A stretch of 53,511 bases of DNA from Akkermansiaceae bacterium (lineage in GTDB: Bacteria > Verrucomicrobiota > Verrucomicrobiia > Verrucomicrobiales > Akkermansiaceae), in contig CAIXKE010000022.1 in NCBI GenBank assembly GCA_903919975.1, forward strand, positions 1 through 53,511. The letters run 5' to 3'. Shown here piece by piece: positions 8,569 through 16,240 of this stretch. The stretch's first letter is position 1. Each line of letters opens with the position of its first letter. The notes under the pieces were generated by a model. The model made no database searches. It was not told the DNA's origin and saw nothing but the letters and a program-made list of their open reading frames with translations. The position numbers were made by a program, and so were the translations under genes.

Positions 8569-9168
8569 TCAGGCGCTTGGCAGTCGTGCGGAAACGAGCT
8601 TGGCGACGTATTTGGCGAGCATGTCGGCCTCCAAATTGACCGCTTGGCCGATGCGTGCGGCGTGGAGGTGGGTGTTATCCCAGGTGTGCGGGGTGATCCA
8701 GAACACGGCTTCGCTGGGCGTGAGTTCGGCGATGGTTAGAGAGACGCCATCGATGGCGAGTGAGCCTTTATCCACGCAGAGGTCGTGGATTTCCGGCGGT
8801 AGTGAAACGGCGACGATGTGGTCTTGGCCGCTGGCTTCGAGGCGAGTGATTTTCCCGGTGGCATCGACGTGGCCTTGGACGAAGTGACCGCCGAAGCGGT
8901 CGCCAACCATCATGGCGCGCTCGAGGTTGACGGTGGAGCCCATGGTGAGTTGGCCGAGTGAAGTGATCTTCAAGGTCTGGGTGAGCAGGTCGAATGAAAC
9001 TGCTTTCTCGGTTAGGTCCGCCACGGTGAGGCAGCAGCCGTTGATGGCCACGGAGTCGCCGAGCTTGAGTGCGGCGGCGAACGGCAGATCCAACGTGAGA
9101 CGCGCTTGTTCGCCGCGGTTTTCAAGCGTGACGACGGTTCCTACAGCTTCGACGAGTCCGGTGAACAT
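8569..9168 (-). CDS. ribE: Riboflavin synthase, alpha subunit
   Basis: A 199-residue protein with the two homologous lumazine-binding beta-barrel halves expected of riboflavin synthase. The first begins MFTGLVEAVG and contains GDSVAINGCCLTV with SFDLLTQTL; the second contains GGHFVQGHVDATG and GSLAIDGVSLTIAE. The enzyme dismutates two 6,7-dimethyl-8-ribityllumazine molecules to riboflavin. It begins 4 bp after the antiporter stop on the same strand. No other rib genes are near. Confidence 0.94.
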   Translation of the reverse strand: MFTGLVEAVGTVVTLENRGEQARLTLDLPFAAALKLGDSVAINGCCLTVADLTEKAVSFDLLTQTLKITSLGQLTMGSTVNLERAMMVGDRFGGHFVQGHVDATGKITRLEASGQDHIVAVSLPPEIHDLCVDKGSLAIDGVSLTIAELTPSEAVFWITPHTWDNTHLHAARIGQAVNLEADMLAKYVAKLVSARLPSA

Positions 9169-9171
9169 GGC

Positions 9172-10812
9172 TCAGAGGGACGGGGCGTTTTGTTCAATGG
9201 CTGGGACGGTGGGCGGGATTTTTTCCTGATCGACATCCGCTGAGCCATTCGGAAGCAACACGAAGCAAAGATAGACGATCACTGTCGGAGTGAGAGCACC
9301 TAGAAACAAACCGAGCGGGGAGACACCATCTTTGAAAAACTTCGAGAGGATGCTTTGTCCGGCAGGGTTGGGTGCATTGGCAATGACGGTCAGGCCGCCA
9401 CCGGTCACCGCACCGGCGACGACAGCATGTTTCGCGCTGAGGGAAATGTCCTGCACTTGGGCGGCAAGGTAAGTGATGGCGGCGTTGTCGTTGAATGCGG
9501 TGAGGATCGTCGCTCCTAACATGAGCGCCTGATCATTGAGTGAGGTGATGACGGGAGCGATCCACCATGCCTGACAGCCGCCATGAATCACCAAGCCAGC
9601 GAGGAAGAAGCCGACCAGCATCGGGCTGCGCAGCGACATTGTATTCTGGTGGTGTTGGGTGGCGGTAGTGAAGGCCATGAAGAATAGAAATCCGCCGATA
9701 AAAAGCACCGGGTAGTGCGCGGTGTAGACGGTCCATGCGAGGAATGCCAGATGGACCATGGTGACCCAGGGAGGTATTGGATTTTCCCGCTCGGTCCAGG
9801 AGGGTTTTTCGATGATTCCATCCTGTTTGCCGTCCGCCTTGTCAGAAATTTCAAAGAGGGCCTTGCGGAAATAAAGGAAGTAGAGGCCGCTGGAAATGAG
9901 GATGCCGACTACGGCCTTCCAGCCGAAGTGTTCCACCATGAAGAGCGAGCTCCAGCCCCATTTGGCGGCAACCATGAGGACCGGCGGCGCGGCGAAATTG
10001 GTGAGAGTGCCGCCGACGGAAATGTTGACGAAAAGCAGGCCCAGCGTGCCGTAGGCGAGTTTGGCCGGCGGTTTGTAACGATAGAATTTTTTGGCCAGCA
10101 AGAGGGCTCCGATGGTCATGGCAGCGGGCTCGGTGATAAACGAGCCGAGGATCGGCGAGATGATCAAAACGCTGAGCCACCATGCGGAGGGCGTGCCTTT
10201 GCCGAGCGCGGCGGCCTTCGACATCATGGCCTCAGCGAAGCGCAGAACCGGACGGCTGGCGGCGATCGCCATGATGACCACCACGAAAATCGGTTCGGTG
10301 AAAACGCGGTCTTTGCCGACGTAGAGCACGAAATCCGCCCACGAATGGTAATAGATTGCGGCGGCGGCCAATCCCAAGACCCACAAGCCGAAGACCGCCT
10401 CAACCTCGCCGAGGAAATGGAACAAGGTGGCCTTAAAGGAAACTTCATGAACTCCTTCCGGATGGAGGCTATCCCGCGCGCCGCGTTTTTTCAGTTCGAG
10501 TGCGTGTTCGTGTTCGTAGCGGTGCGAGAGCTTGGTGAACGAGGCCGCCGCGAAGGTATGGAGAATGGCTAGCAAGAAAATGAGCGAAGCAGCAACGTTG
10601 AAGGGTTCTGCCGCCGCGCGGGCCTTCAAGACTTCCAGGATTCCGCCCTCGACTTTAGGATAGCTTTCAAGGGGTTTTGGGAAAATCGCGTGCTGTGTGG
10701 TTCCATCGCTAAGTTTTTCATAGGATGGAGCATGCTCGTGACTGACGGCGCCAAATGATGCTGTTGGAAGGATCAGAATCAGGGCGGCGAGGAGTTGACG
10801 CAATTTCTTCAT
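9172..10812 (-). CDS. Putative Na+/H+ antiporter (Na_H_antiport family, formerly DUF1504)
   Basis: A 546-residue integral membrane protein. The start MKKLRQLLAALILI gives a cleavable signal-like first helix ending near SFGAV. A long periplasmic or loop stretch follows, then at least ten hydrophobic segments. Features typical of ion antiporters are the helix-break motifs SPILGSFITEPAAMTIGALLLAKK and ISVGGTLTNFAAPPVLMVA, and a second copy-like part with LTAFNDNAAITYLAAQV and GGGLTVIANAPNPAGQ. It probably exchanges Na+ for H+ across the inner membrane, but substrate is inferred from family only. It is upstream of ribE by 4 bp. Confidence 0.78.
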   Translation of the reverse strand: MKKLRQLLAALILILPTASFGAVSHEHAPSYEKLSDGTTQHAIFPKPLESYPKVEGGILEVLKARAAAEPFNVAASLIFLLAILHTFAAASFTKLSHRYEHEHALELKKRGARDSLHPEGVHEVSFKATLFHFLGEVEAVFGLWVLGLAAAAIYYHSWADFVLYVGKDRVFTEPIFVVVIMAIAASRPVLRFAEAMMSKAAALGKGTPSAWWLSVLIISPILGSFITEPAAMTIGALLLAKKFYRYKPPAKLAYGTLGLLFVNISVGGTLTNFAAPPVLMVAAKWGWSSLFMVEHFGWKAVVGILISSGLYFLYFRKALFEISDKADGKQDGIIEKPSWTERENPIPPWVTMVHLAFLAWTVYTAHYPVLFIGGFLFFMAFTTATQHHQNTMSLRSPMLVGFFLAGLVIHGGCQAWWIAPVITSLNDQALMLGATILTAFNDNAAITYLAAQVQDISLSAKHAVVAGAVTGGGLTVIANAPNPAGQSILSKFFKDGVSPLGLFLGALTPTVIVYLCFVLLPNGSADVDQEKIPPTVPAIEQNAPSL

Positions 10813-10874
10813 GGCTGAGAGTGCGAGATTCGTAGGGAGTGTTCTCGCAGGCGGCAAGAGGGATCTTGTACGAC

Positions 10875-11798
10875 TCATTCAGGCACCAGCCATTTTTCGC
10901 GGCGGAACCATGTTTCCTGGCGTTTCGCATATTGGCGGGTGGCGGCGTTGATCAGGTCTTCGCAAGTGGCGCGGTCGATTTCTCCGGCGATGAGCGCGCG
11001 GATTTCGCGGAAGCCGATGGCTTTTTCGCAGTTGGCGGAAACGGTCTTCAAGCTGGCGACTTCTTCGAGCGCGCCATGGTCTAACATGGATCGGGTGCGG
11101 TCGGCGATACGGGCGTGCAGGTCCGGGCGGCTGCGCTGGATGACGATGCCGCGCAGGGTTTGTGAAATCTCGCGGGTTTTGGTTTCCCATTGATCCCGGA
11201 GGTCGGAGGCTTTCTGGCCGGTGAGAATGCAGATTTCCAAGGCGCGGGAGACGAAGCGGCGGTTTTGGAGAGCGGTGCGCGAGGCTTCGGCGGGATCGAG
11301 TGCGCGGAGTTCGGCCACGAGGTCATCGAGCGGGCGGGCGTCGAGGGCGGCGCGGAGATCGGCGTCGGCGGTGGGCAGCGGGGAGGGGCCGTGGGTGAGG
11401 AATTTGAGATAGAGACCTGAGCCGCCGGTGATGATCGGGGTTTTGCCGCGGCTTTGGATTTCCTCGATGACGGGTTTTGCGAGGCGCATGTAGCTGCCGG
11501 CGTCTGCGGCTTCGGTGGGATCGAGGATGCCGTAGAGGTGGTGTGGGACGATGGCTCGTTCTTTTAACGAAGGAGCGGCGCTGACGATTTCGAGGCCGCT
11601 GTAGAGTTGGAAGGCGTCGGCATTGACGATCTCGCCGTCGAGTTGTGCGGCGATTTCGAGAGCGAGCGCGGATTTGCCGGAGGCGGTGGGGCCGCAGATG
11701 TAATAAGGAGTGACGACACTCTTGTCGTCACAGAATTTTGTGGGGACAGGAGTGTCCCCACTCCTTATGGGATCGCCAGTGCTCGTTCGCTTTGCCAT
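10875..11798 (-). CDS. miaA: tRNA dimethylallyltransferase, start displaced by REP/RayT insertion
   Basis: The enzyme adds the dimethylallyl group to A37 of tRNAs reading UNN codons. The P-loop YYICGPTASGKSALA, the NADAFQLYSGL motif, the ITGGSGLYLK motif and RFVSRALEICILTG are all present, and the C-terminus QETWFRREKWL is complete. Oddly, there is no start codon just before TPYYICGP where MiaA normally begins. The nearest in-frame ATG is 29 codons upstream, inside the 3' end of rayT, so the first 28-30 residues are encoded by the transposase tail and REP sequence. Either a REP-encoded extension is made or a non-standard start is used. Confidence 0.88.
   Translation of the reverse strand: MAKRTSTGDPIRSGDTPVPTKFCDDKSVVTPYYICGPTASGKSALALEIAAQLDGEIVNADAFQLYSGLEIVSAAPSLKERAIVPHHLYGILDPTEAADAGSYMRLAKPVIEEIQSRGKTPIITGGSGLYLKFLTHGPSPLPTADADLRAALDARPLDDLVAELRALDPAEASRTALQNRRFVSRALEICILTGQKASDLRDQWETKTREISQTLRGIVIQRSRPDLHARIADRTRSMLDHGALEEVASLKTVSANCEKAIGFREIRALIAGEIDRATCEDLINAATRQYAKRQETWFRREKWLVPE
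11703..11768. repeat. REP pair between miaA and rayT
   Basis: Two perfect palindromes lie in tandem: GTGACGACA-CTCT-TGTCGTCAC at 11710-11731 and GTGGGGACA-GGAG-TGTCCCCAC at 11740-11761. Both are enclosed by an outer inverted repeat, ATAAGGAG (11703-11710) and CTCCTTAT (11761-11768). The second palindrome recurs at 12383-12404 in the same orientation, so the copies flank rayT. This is a BIME-like REP arrangement. Confidence 0.85.
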
Positions 11799-12367
11799 AG
11801 GGTGAAGGTTCCTTGTGTTAACTTCGCGGGATTTTTTCGGATATACCGCACGGCGTTCGCAAAATGCGTCGCATCGCGGATCAATGTGTCGCGGTAATTT
11901 CTCTGCCAGATGGGGCCCGTGCCAATTCGCCGAGAGGATATACCTTTCCAGCTTTGCATGAGTTTTTCCAAGGGGGCGAGCGGAGTGAACAGAAGGTGGA
12001 TGTGATTGGGCATGATGGCCCAGGAGTGATGATTCACCTTGGTGCTGTGATCATGCATGAGGGTTTCTTCGAGAATCTCTCTGTTTTCAGCTTTCTTAAA
12101 CAGACAGGTGCCGAAGCCTTCGTCCAGCCATGCCTCTAACTTCCATGTGAAACGCTGGTGGTATTCTTTTTCGATTTCTGGGGTCCAGGGTTCGGGATTT
12201 TGGGATTTCCAGATTTTGAGCTCTTGTTTCAATTCGTTGAGTTTTGAGCTGGGCATTGAGTCGCCGAGGCGGAAGGTGACGAATTGAATGACTTCGTTTT
12301 GTTGCCAGTGGGGGAGTTTTTCGCCGTGAATTTGGGTTTCGGAGGCGGGGTTGTAGTAGTCTGGCAT
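11765..12367 (-). CDS. rayT: REP-associated tyrosine transposase (RayT, Y1/HUH type)
   Basis: A 200-residue transposase_17/Y1 family protein. The N-terminal strand begins around QFVTFRLGDSMP, the HUH metal motif is MPNHIHLLFTP, and the catalytic tyrosine lies in AVRYIRKNPAKL. RayT proteins bind and nick REP hairpins and are thought to spread them through genomes. Here the gene is framed by identical REP palindromes in the same orientation, one touching its 3' end and one 16 bp before its start. Its stop codon lies within the REP outer repeat, and its last 34 bp overlap the only in-frame ATG of miaA. The frame looks intact, so it may be active. Confidence 0.9.
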   Translation of the reverse strand: MPDYYNPASETQIHGEKLPHWQQNEVIQFVTFRLGDSMPSSKLNELKQELKIWKSQNPEPWTPEIEKEYHQRFTWKLEAWLDEGFGTCLFKKAENREILEETLMHDHSTKVNHHSWAIMPNHIHLLFTPLAPLEKLMQSWKGISSRRIGTGPIWQRNYRDTLIRDATHFANAVRYIRKNPAKLTQGTFTLWQSERALAIP

Positions 12368-12382
12368 GGGAGGATTTTTTTT

Positions 12383-12410
12383 GTGGGGACAGGAGTGTCC
12401 CCACTCCTTA
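12383..12410. repeat. REP palindrome between rayT and ffh
   Basis: GTGGGGACA-GGAG-TGTCCCCAC (12383-12404) followed by CTCCTTA, identical to the copy on the other side of rayT. It abuts the ffh stop codon with no spacer, so it could also act as the 3' hairpin of the ffh transcript. Confidence 0.85.
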
Positions 12411-13784
12411 TTAGAACGGGAATTTTCCGCCCATGCCTTTCATCATGTCCTTCATGCCGGCTGCGCCGCCCATTTGTTTCATCATGTTTTTCATCTTGTG
12501 CGGTGATTTCATCATTTTGCGCATTTCGCTGAATTGTTTGATGAGTTGGTTCACCTGCATAAGGGAAGTGCCGGAGCCGGCGGCGATGCGCTGGCGGCGG
12601 GAGCCTTTGATGATTTCGGGGCGGCGGCGTTCATCCAGAGTCATGGATAAGACGATGGCCTCGGTGCGTTTGAGTTTCGAGCTGTCCAGCGCGCCGCCGG
12701 GGAGTTGTTTTTTGATTTTGCTGAATCCGGGCATCATTCCTAACAGACCTTCGAGCGGGCCGAGGTTTTGAAGCATCTTCATTTGATCGAGGAAGTCAGT
12801 GAAATCAAATTTTCCTTCTTGGATGCGCTGCATCGAGCGCATGGCGTCCTGTTCGTTTACCTTGCCGGCGACTTGCTCGACCATGCCGACGATGTCGCCC
12901 ATGCCGAGGATACGGTCGGCCATGCGGTCGGGGTGGAACTCGAAGAGTTGGTCCAACTTCTCGCCCTCGCCGGCGAATTTGATTGGCTTGCCGGTGACGG
13001 CGCGCATTGAGAGGGCTGCACCGCCACGAGCATCGCCGTCCAGTTTGGTTAGAATAATGCCGGTGATGCCGACGGCGTTGTCGAAGTGTTGTGCGACGGA
13101 GACAGCTTGTTGGCCGGTGGCGGAGTCGGCGACTAAGAGGGTTTCTTTTGGTTTGACGAAATCATGGAGGCGTTTGAGTTCGGCGATGAGGCGTTCGTCG
13201 ATTTCCTGGCGGCCGGCGGTGTCGAAGATGAGGACGGTGCCTTGTTGTTTTTCGGCCCAAACGAGGGCGTCTTTTGCGACCTTGACGACATCGGTTTCGC
13301 TGGCGTCCGGGGTGTAGCACGGGACATCAATTTGTTTCGCTAGGGTGGCGAGTTGGTCGATTGCGGCGGGTCGATAGAGATCGCATGCGATGAGGAGCGG
13401 GCGGCGGCCTTCCTTTTTGAGGCGGTTGGCGAGTTTGGCGGAGGTGGTGGTTTTGCCGGCACCGTTGAGTCCGCAGATCAGGATGCGGGCGGGGGGATTG
13501 AGGTCGAGTGGAACTTGGTCGCCGCCTAACAGATTCGCGAGTTCGTCATGGAAGATTTTGACGATTTGCTCGCCGGGTTTGATGGATTTGAGGACATCCT
13601 CGCCCATGGATTTTTCCTTCACCTTGGCGATGAAGTCCTTGGCGACGTCGAATTCCACGTCGGCTTCGAGCAGGGCGATGCGGATTTCGCGGAGGGCATC
13701 GCTGATGTTTTTTTCAGAGATGCGGCCCACACCGCGGAGATTGCGGAAGGTTTTATCGAGGTTGTCGGCGAGTGAGGAGAACAT
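12411..13784 (-). CDS. ffh: Signal recognition particle protein Ffh (SRP54)
   Basis: A 457-residue GTPase that binds signal peptides and 4.5S RNA and hands ribosomes to FtsY. The N domain begins MFSSLADNLDKTFRNLRG. The G domain has GLNGAGKTTTSAKLANRL (P-loop), the SRP-type insertion box with DLYRPAAIDQL, DTAGRQ, and LTKLDGDARGGAALS. The methionine-rich M domain ends in repeated MMK/MGG units with a C-terminal MKGMGGKFPF. Length is normal. The upstream leader carries the TTTCAG-rich repeat also seen before sixA, and downstream is a REP element. Confidence 0.95.
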   Translation of the reverse strand: MFSSLADNLDKTFRNLRGVGRISEKNISDALREIRIALLEADVEFDVAKDFIAKVKEKSMGEDVLKSIKPGEQIVKIFHDELANLLGGDQVPLDLNPPARILICGLNGAGKTTTSAKLANRLKKEGRRPLLIACDLYRPAAIDQLATLAKQIDVPCYTPDASETDVVKVAKDALVWAEKQQGTVLIFDTAGRQEIDERLIAELKRLHDFVKPKETLLVADSATGQQAVSVAQHFDNAVGITGIILTKLDGDARGGAALSMRAVTGKPIKFAGEGEKLDQLFEFHPDRMADRILGMGDIVGMVEQVAGKVNEQDAMRSMQRIQEGKFDFTDFLDQMKMLQNLGPLEGLLGMMPGFSKIKKQLPGGALDSSKLKRTEAIVLSMTLDERRRPEIIKGSRRQRIAAGSGTSLMQVNQLIKQFSEMRKMMKSPHKMKNMMKQMGGAAGMKDMMKGMGGKFPF

Positions 13785-13786
13785 GG

Positions 13787-13828
13787 TTTGGGTAAAAGCT
13801 GAAAAACTGAAATGCTGAAAAACTGAAA
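13787..13828 (-). repeat. TTTCAG-rich upstream repeat, copy 2
   Basis: On the minus strand this is a run of CAGTTTTTCAG and CATTTCAG units, ending TTTTACCC just before the ffh ATG. It matches the leader of sixA (7718-7752), including the spacing of TTTTACCC to the start codon, but carries one or two more TTTCAG units. Confidence 0.65.
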
Positions 13829-13829
13829 T

Positions 13830-15011
13830 TTATTCCCCTTCAGGGAGGTAGGCGGCTTCGCGGTCGATTTGGAAGGACCAGCGGAGTGGGGATTCGGTTG
13901 CTTTACCGGCGAGGTCGTTCCAGGAGATGGTAACCTGGCAGGTGGGTTGGCGCAGGCGGCGGTTGACTTGCCATGAGAATTTGTGGGTTTCGGAGACGAA
14001 GTAGGCGGGGACCTCGCCGAATCCGGAGACTTTCATGATGAGGCTGGCGGGGTCGAAATTTTCGAGTTTTGTGAGATCGGCGGAAATTTCCGGCAGGCGG
14101 GAGTTGATGACGGCGCCAGACTCGGGAGATACGGGAAAGGGCGTGGTCTGGATCAGGCCGGCGATGGCGCCTTCGGGTCCGGCAATGGGATTTTGGGAGT
14201 CGCGGTAAGTGGTGGCGATTTCGAATATCTTGTCATAATTTCCAAGAATCATGTAGCGGGGAAGAGTCTCGTCGGGCATGGAGCGTTTCACTTTTCCCGG
14301 CTGTACGGTGAACGAGTAGGTGTATCCGAATTCCTTCGAGAGTGGGAGCATTTCTTCGGTGTGGTAGCCGCCGGGATAGGAAAAGGTGCTGGCCTTGATT
14401 TTGAATTTCGCTTCGAGGAAGCGTTTAGATTCGCCCATTTCCTTGCGCAGGAATGCGTCATAGGCGTCGGGTCCTTTTTTCTGGTGGCTCTTGAAAGTGA
14501 TGGGATAGGGATGGCTGACCGAGTGACTGCCGATGGTGGCACCGGCCTTGATCATTTCCTGAATCATCGGGGTGGTCAGCGCCTTGCCGCCGCCATCGAC
14601 ATAGTTTTTATAGAGATAGAGAGTGAAGGGGTAGCCGAACTCTTTGAGGATGGGAAATGCGTCGGTGTAAACGGATTTCCAACCGTCATCGAGAGTGAGG
14701 AGAAGGGATTTTTCCGGGATTTGCTTTTCGCCGCGTTTCCATGCTCCGAAGTCTTCGAGCGAGATCACCGTGATACCGAGTTGGCGGATGGTTTCCATCT
14801 GCTTGCGGAATTTCGTGGTGTGGAGACGCATAGCGGTCTCACTTTGGGTTTCGGAAAAATCGTGATAACCGAGCACGGAAACGCGCACTCCATCGTCCGG
14901 TATCTCCGGTTCTGCGATGGGTGCGACGGTCGAGGGTGTGGGGATGGCGGCATCCTGCGCCCACAAGCAAAGGCTGCTGAGGAGGCTGAGAATCATGGTG
15001 AATTTCGTCAT
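13830..15011 (-). CDS. Polysaccharide deacetylase (NodB-homology) family, secreted
   Basis: A 393-residue protein with a signal peptide (MTKFTMILSLLSSLCLWAQ). NodB-domain motifs appear in order: TLDDGWKSVYTDAFPILKEFG (metal-binding aspartates), IGSHSVSHPYP (the HxxxH motif), and the FSYPGGYHTEEML segment. The C-terminal 120 residues form an extra beta-rich domain of unknown role. Enzymes of this carbohydrate esterase 4 family remove acetyl groups from cell-wall or other polysaccharides in the periplasm. It is divergent from the amidase gene that starts about 110 bp away, suggesting a shared cell-wall theme. Confidence 0.87.
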   Translation of the reverse strand: MTKFTMILSLLSSLCLWAQDAAIPTPSTVAPIAEPEIPDDGVRVSVLGYHDFSETQSETAMRLHTTKFRKQMETIRQLGITVISLEDFGAWKRGEKQIPEKSLLLTLDDGWKSVYTDAFPILKEFGYPFTLYLYKNYVDGGGKALTTPMIQEMIKAGATIGSHSVSHPYPITFKSHQKKGPDAYDAFLRKEMGESKRFLEAKFKIKASTFSYPGGYHTEEMLPLSKEFGYTYSFTVQPGKVKRSMPDETLPRYMILGNYDKIFEIATTYRDSQNPIAGPEGAIAGLIQTTPFPVSPESGAVINSRLPEISADLTKLENFDPASLIMKVSGFGEVPAYFVSETHKFSWQVNRRLRQPTCQVTISWNDLAGKATESPLRWSFQIDREAAYLPEGE

Positions 15012-15124
15012 CGGTGCGGGAAACTAGGCGCAGATTGCGAATTTTGAAAGCCCCAAGAGTGGAAGTGCGTGATGTGCGGTATTTTAGATTTCCGGAATTC
15101 TCCACTCGTGGTAGTGTCTCCGCT

Positions 15125-15862
15125 GTGCATTTGCTCCTTAGATTTGTCATTCTCGTCGGGTTCGCCGCTGTTTCCACGCAGTGTCAGCGCGTGGGGCCAG
15201 CTGGAGGCGGGGTCGATCGTTACAATACATCGCTGCGGCCAGCCGCGCCCGGCGGTTCCGTGGCTCCCTCCGGCGGGACCACGTCCGCTTCGCGGATCAC
15301 GCGCGAGGTGAATTTGAAGCAGGATATGGTGCCGCGCCGCACGCATGGTCGTAAGGTGGTCCGACCGATGGTCCCTCGTTATATCACCATTCATAGCACG
15401 CAGAATTATTCGGCAGATGCTTGGAAACATTCGCTCGCCCTGAAGAATGGTGCGCTGCGCTCGCCGAAAACCCGCACAGGCAACCGCATCGGCTACCTGA
15501 TCTGGCACTTCACAGTGGACGACCGTGTGGCGATTCAACACATGCCAACCAACGAGCAAGGCGAGCACGCCGACTTCCATGGCCCGGGAAACCGCCTGTC
15601 GATCGGTATCGAAATGTGCGAACATCGGGGCAGTAACCGGTCAGCCACCATTGAGCGCACCGCTAAGCTCACGGCAATCCTGATGAAGAGCAAAGGCATC
15701 CCGCTGGCGAATGTGAAACCGCATTACCATTGGCCGCGTGCGGGGAGAAGTCCGGCAAACAAGAATTGCCCGCATTTTCTTTTGGATAATGGCAAGCCCG
15801 GGAAAAAGTGGCGCTGGTTCCAGAGTCGCGTGAATTATTACTATCAGAGCCTCTCGTCATGA
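15125..15862 (+). CDS. N-acetylmuramoyl-L-alanine amidase (amidase_2)
   Basis: A 245-residue exported amidase. The start is taken as the GTG that begins a signal sequence with a lipobox-like FAAVSTQC, so it may be a lipoprotein; the frame stays open upstream but without a signal. The zinc ligands of the amidase_2 fold are seen: histidine in YITIHSTQNY, a WHFTVDDRVAIQHMP core, LSIGIEMCEHRG, and the last histidine near KNCPHFLLD. It cleaves the bond between MurNAc and L-Ala in peptidoglycan. Its stop overlaps the start of the next gene (ATGA), so the two are translationally coupled. Confidence 0.87.
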   Translation: MHLLLRFVILVGFAAVSTQCQRVGPAGGGVDRYNTSLRPAAPGGSVAPSGGTTSASRITREVNLKQDMVPRRTHGRKVVRPMVPRYITIHSTQNYSADAWKHSLALKNGALRSPKTRTGNRIGYLIWHFTVDDRVAIQHMPTNEQGEHADFHGPGNRLSIGIEMCEHRGSNRSATIERTAKLTAILMKSKGIPLANVKPHYHWPRAGRSPANKNCPHFLLDNGKPGKKWRWFQSRVNYYYQSLSS

Positions 15863-16236
15863 CAGCGCCTTTAACCGATCATGGAAGTCCGGGAAACCGG
15901 GATGGATCGTTAGATCCTACGGTGTTTTATGTTTGCCAGCGCTGCACGGCCTGCTGCAAGTGGCCGGGTGACGTGCGGATTGAGGAGGATGAGATCGCTC
16001 CCATCGCCCGTATTCTTGGCATGGCCGAAGAGGATTTCATCGGTCGATACACCCGCCTGCGGACGAACCGCAAGGGGTTGTCGCTGATTGAGAAGGAAAA
16101 CCACGAGTGCATCATGCTCGAGGGCAACGCCTGCCGGATCCATTCGGTGAAGCCCGAGCAATGCGCTGGGTTTCCTAATAAATGGAATTTTCCGGGTTGG
16201 CGTCAGGTTTGCGAAGCGATACCGGTGCCGATGTGA
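15859..16236 (+). CDS. YkgJ family cysteine cluster protein
   Basis: A 125-residue protein with the CxxC cluster of the YkgJ/CxxCxxCC family: CQRCTACCKWPGD near residue 26, then ECIMLEGNACRIH and PEQCAGFP. The arrangement fits a metal, probably zinc or Fe-S, site. Its start codon overlaps the amidase stop in an ATGA junction, indicating coupling. The role of this family is not established; it is often found next to unrelated enzymes. Confidence 0.88.
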   Translation: MTAPLTDHGSPGNRDGSLDPTVFYVCQRCTACCKWPGDVRIEEDEIAPIARILGMAEEDFIGRYTRLRTNRKGLSLIEKENHECIMLEGNACRIHSVKPEQCAGFPNKWNFPGWRQVCEAIPVPM

Positions 16237-16240
16237 AAGA

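Noticed and set aside
9715..10572. Plus-strand frame of 285 codons inside the antiporter gene
   Set aside because: It is a shadow of the antiporter on the other strand, with a strongly biased, repeat-like composition.
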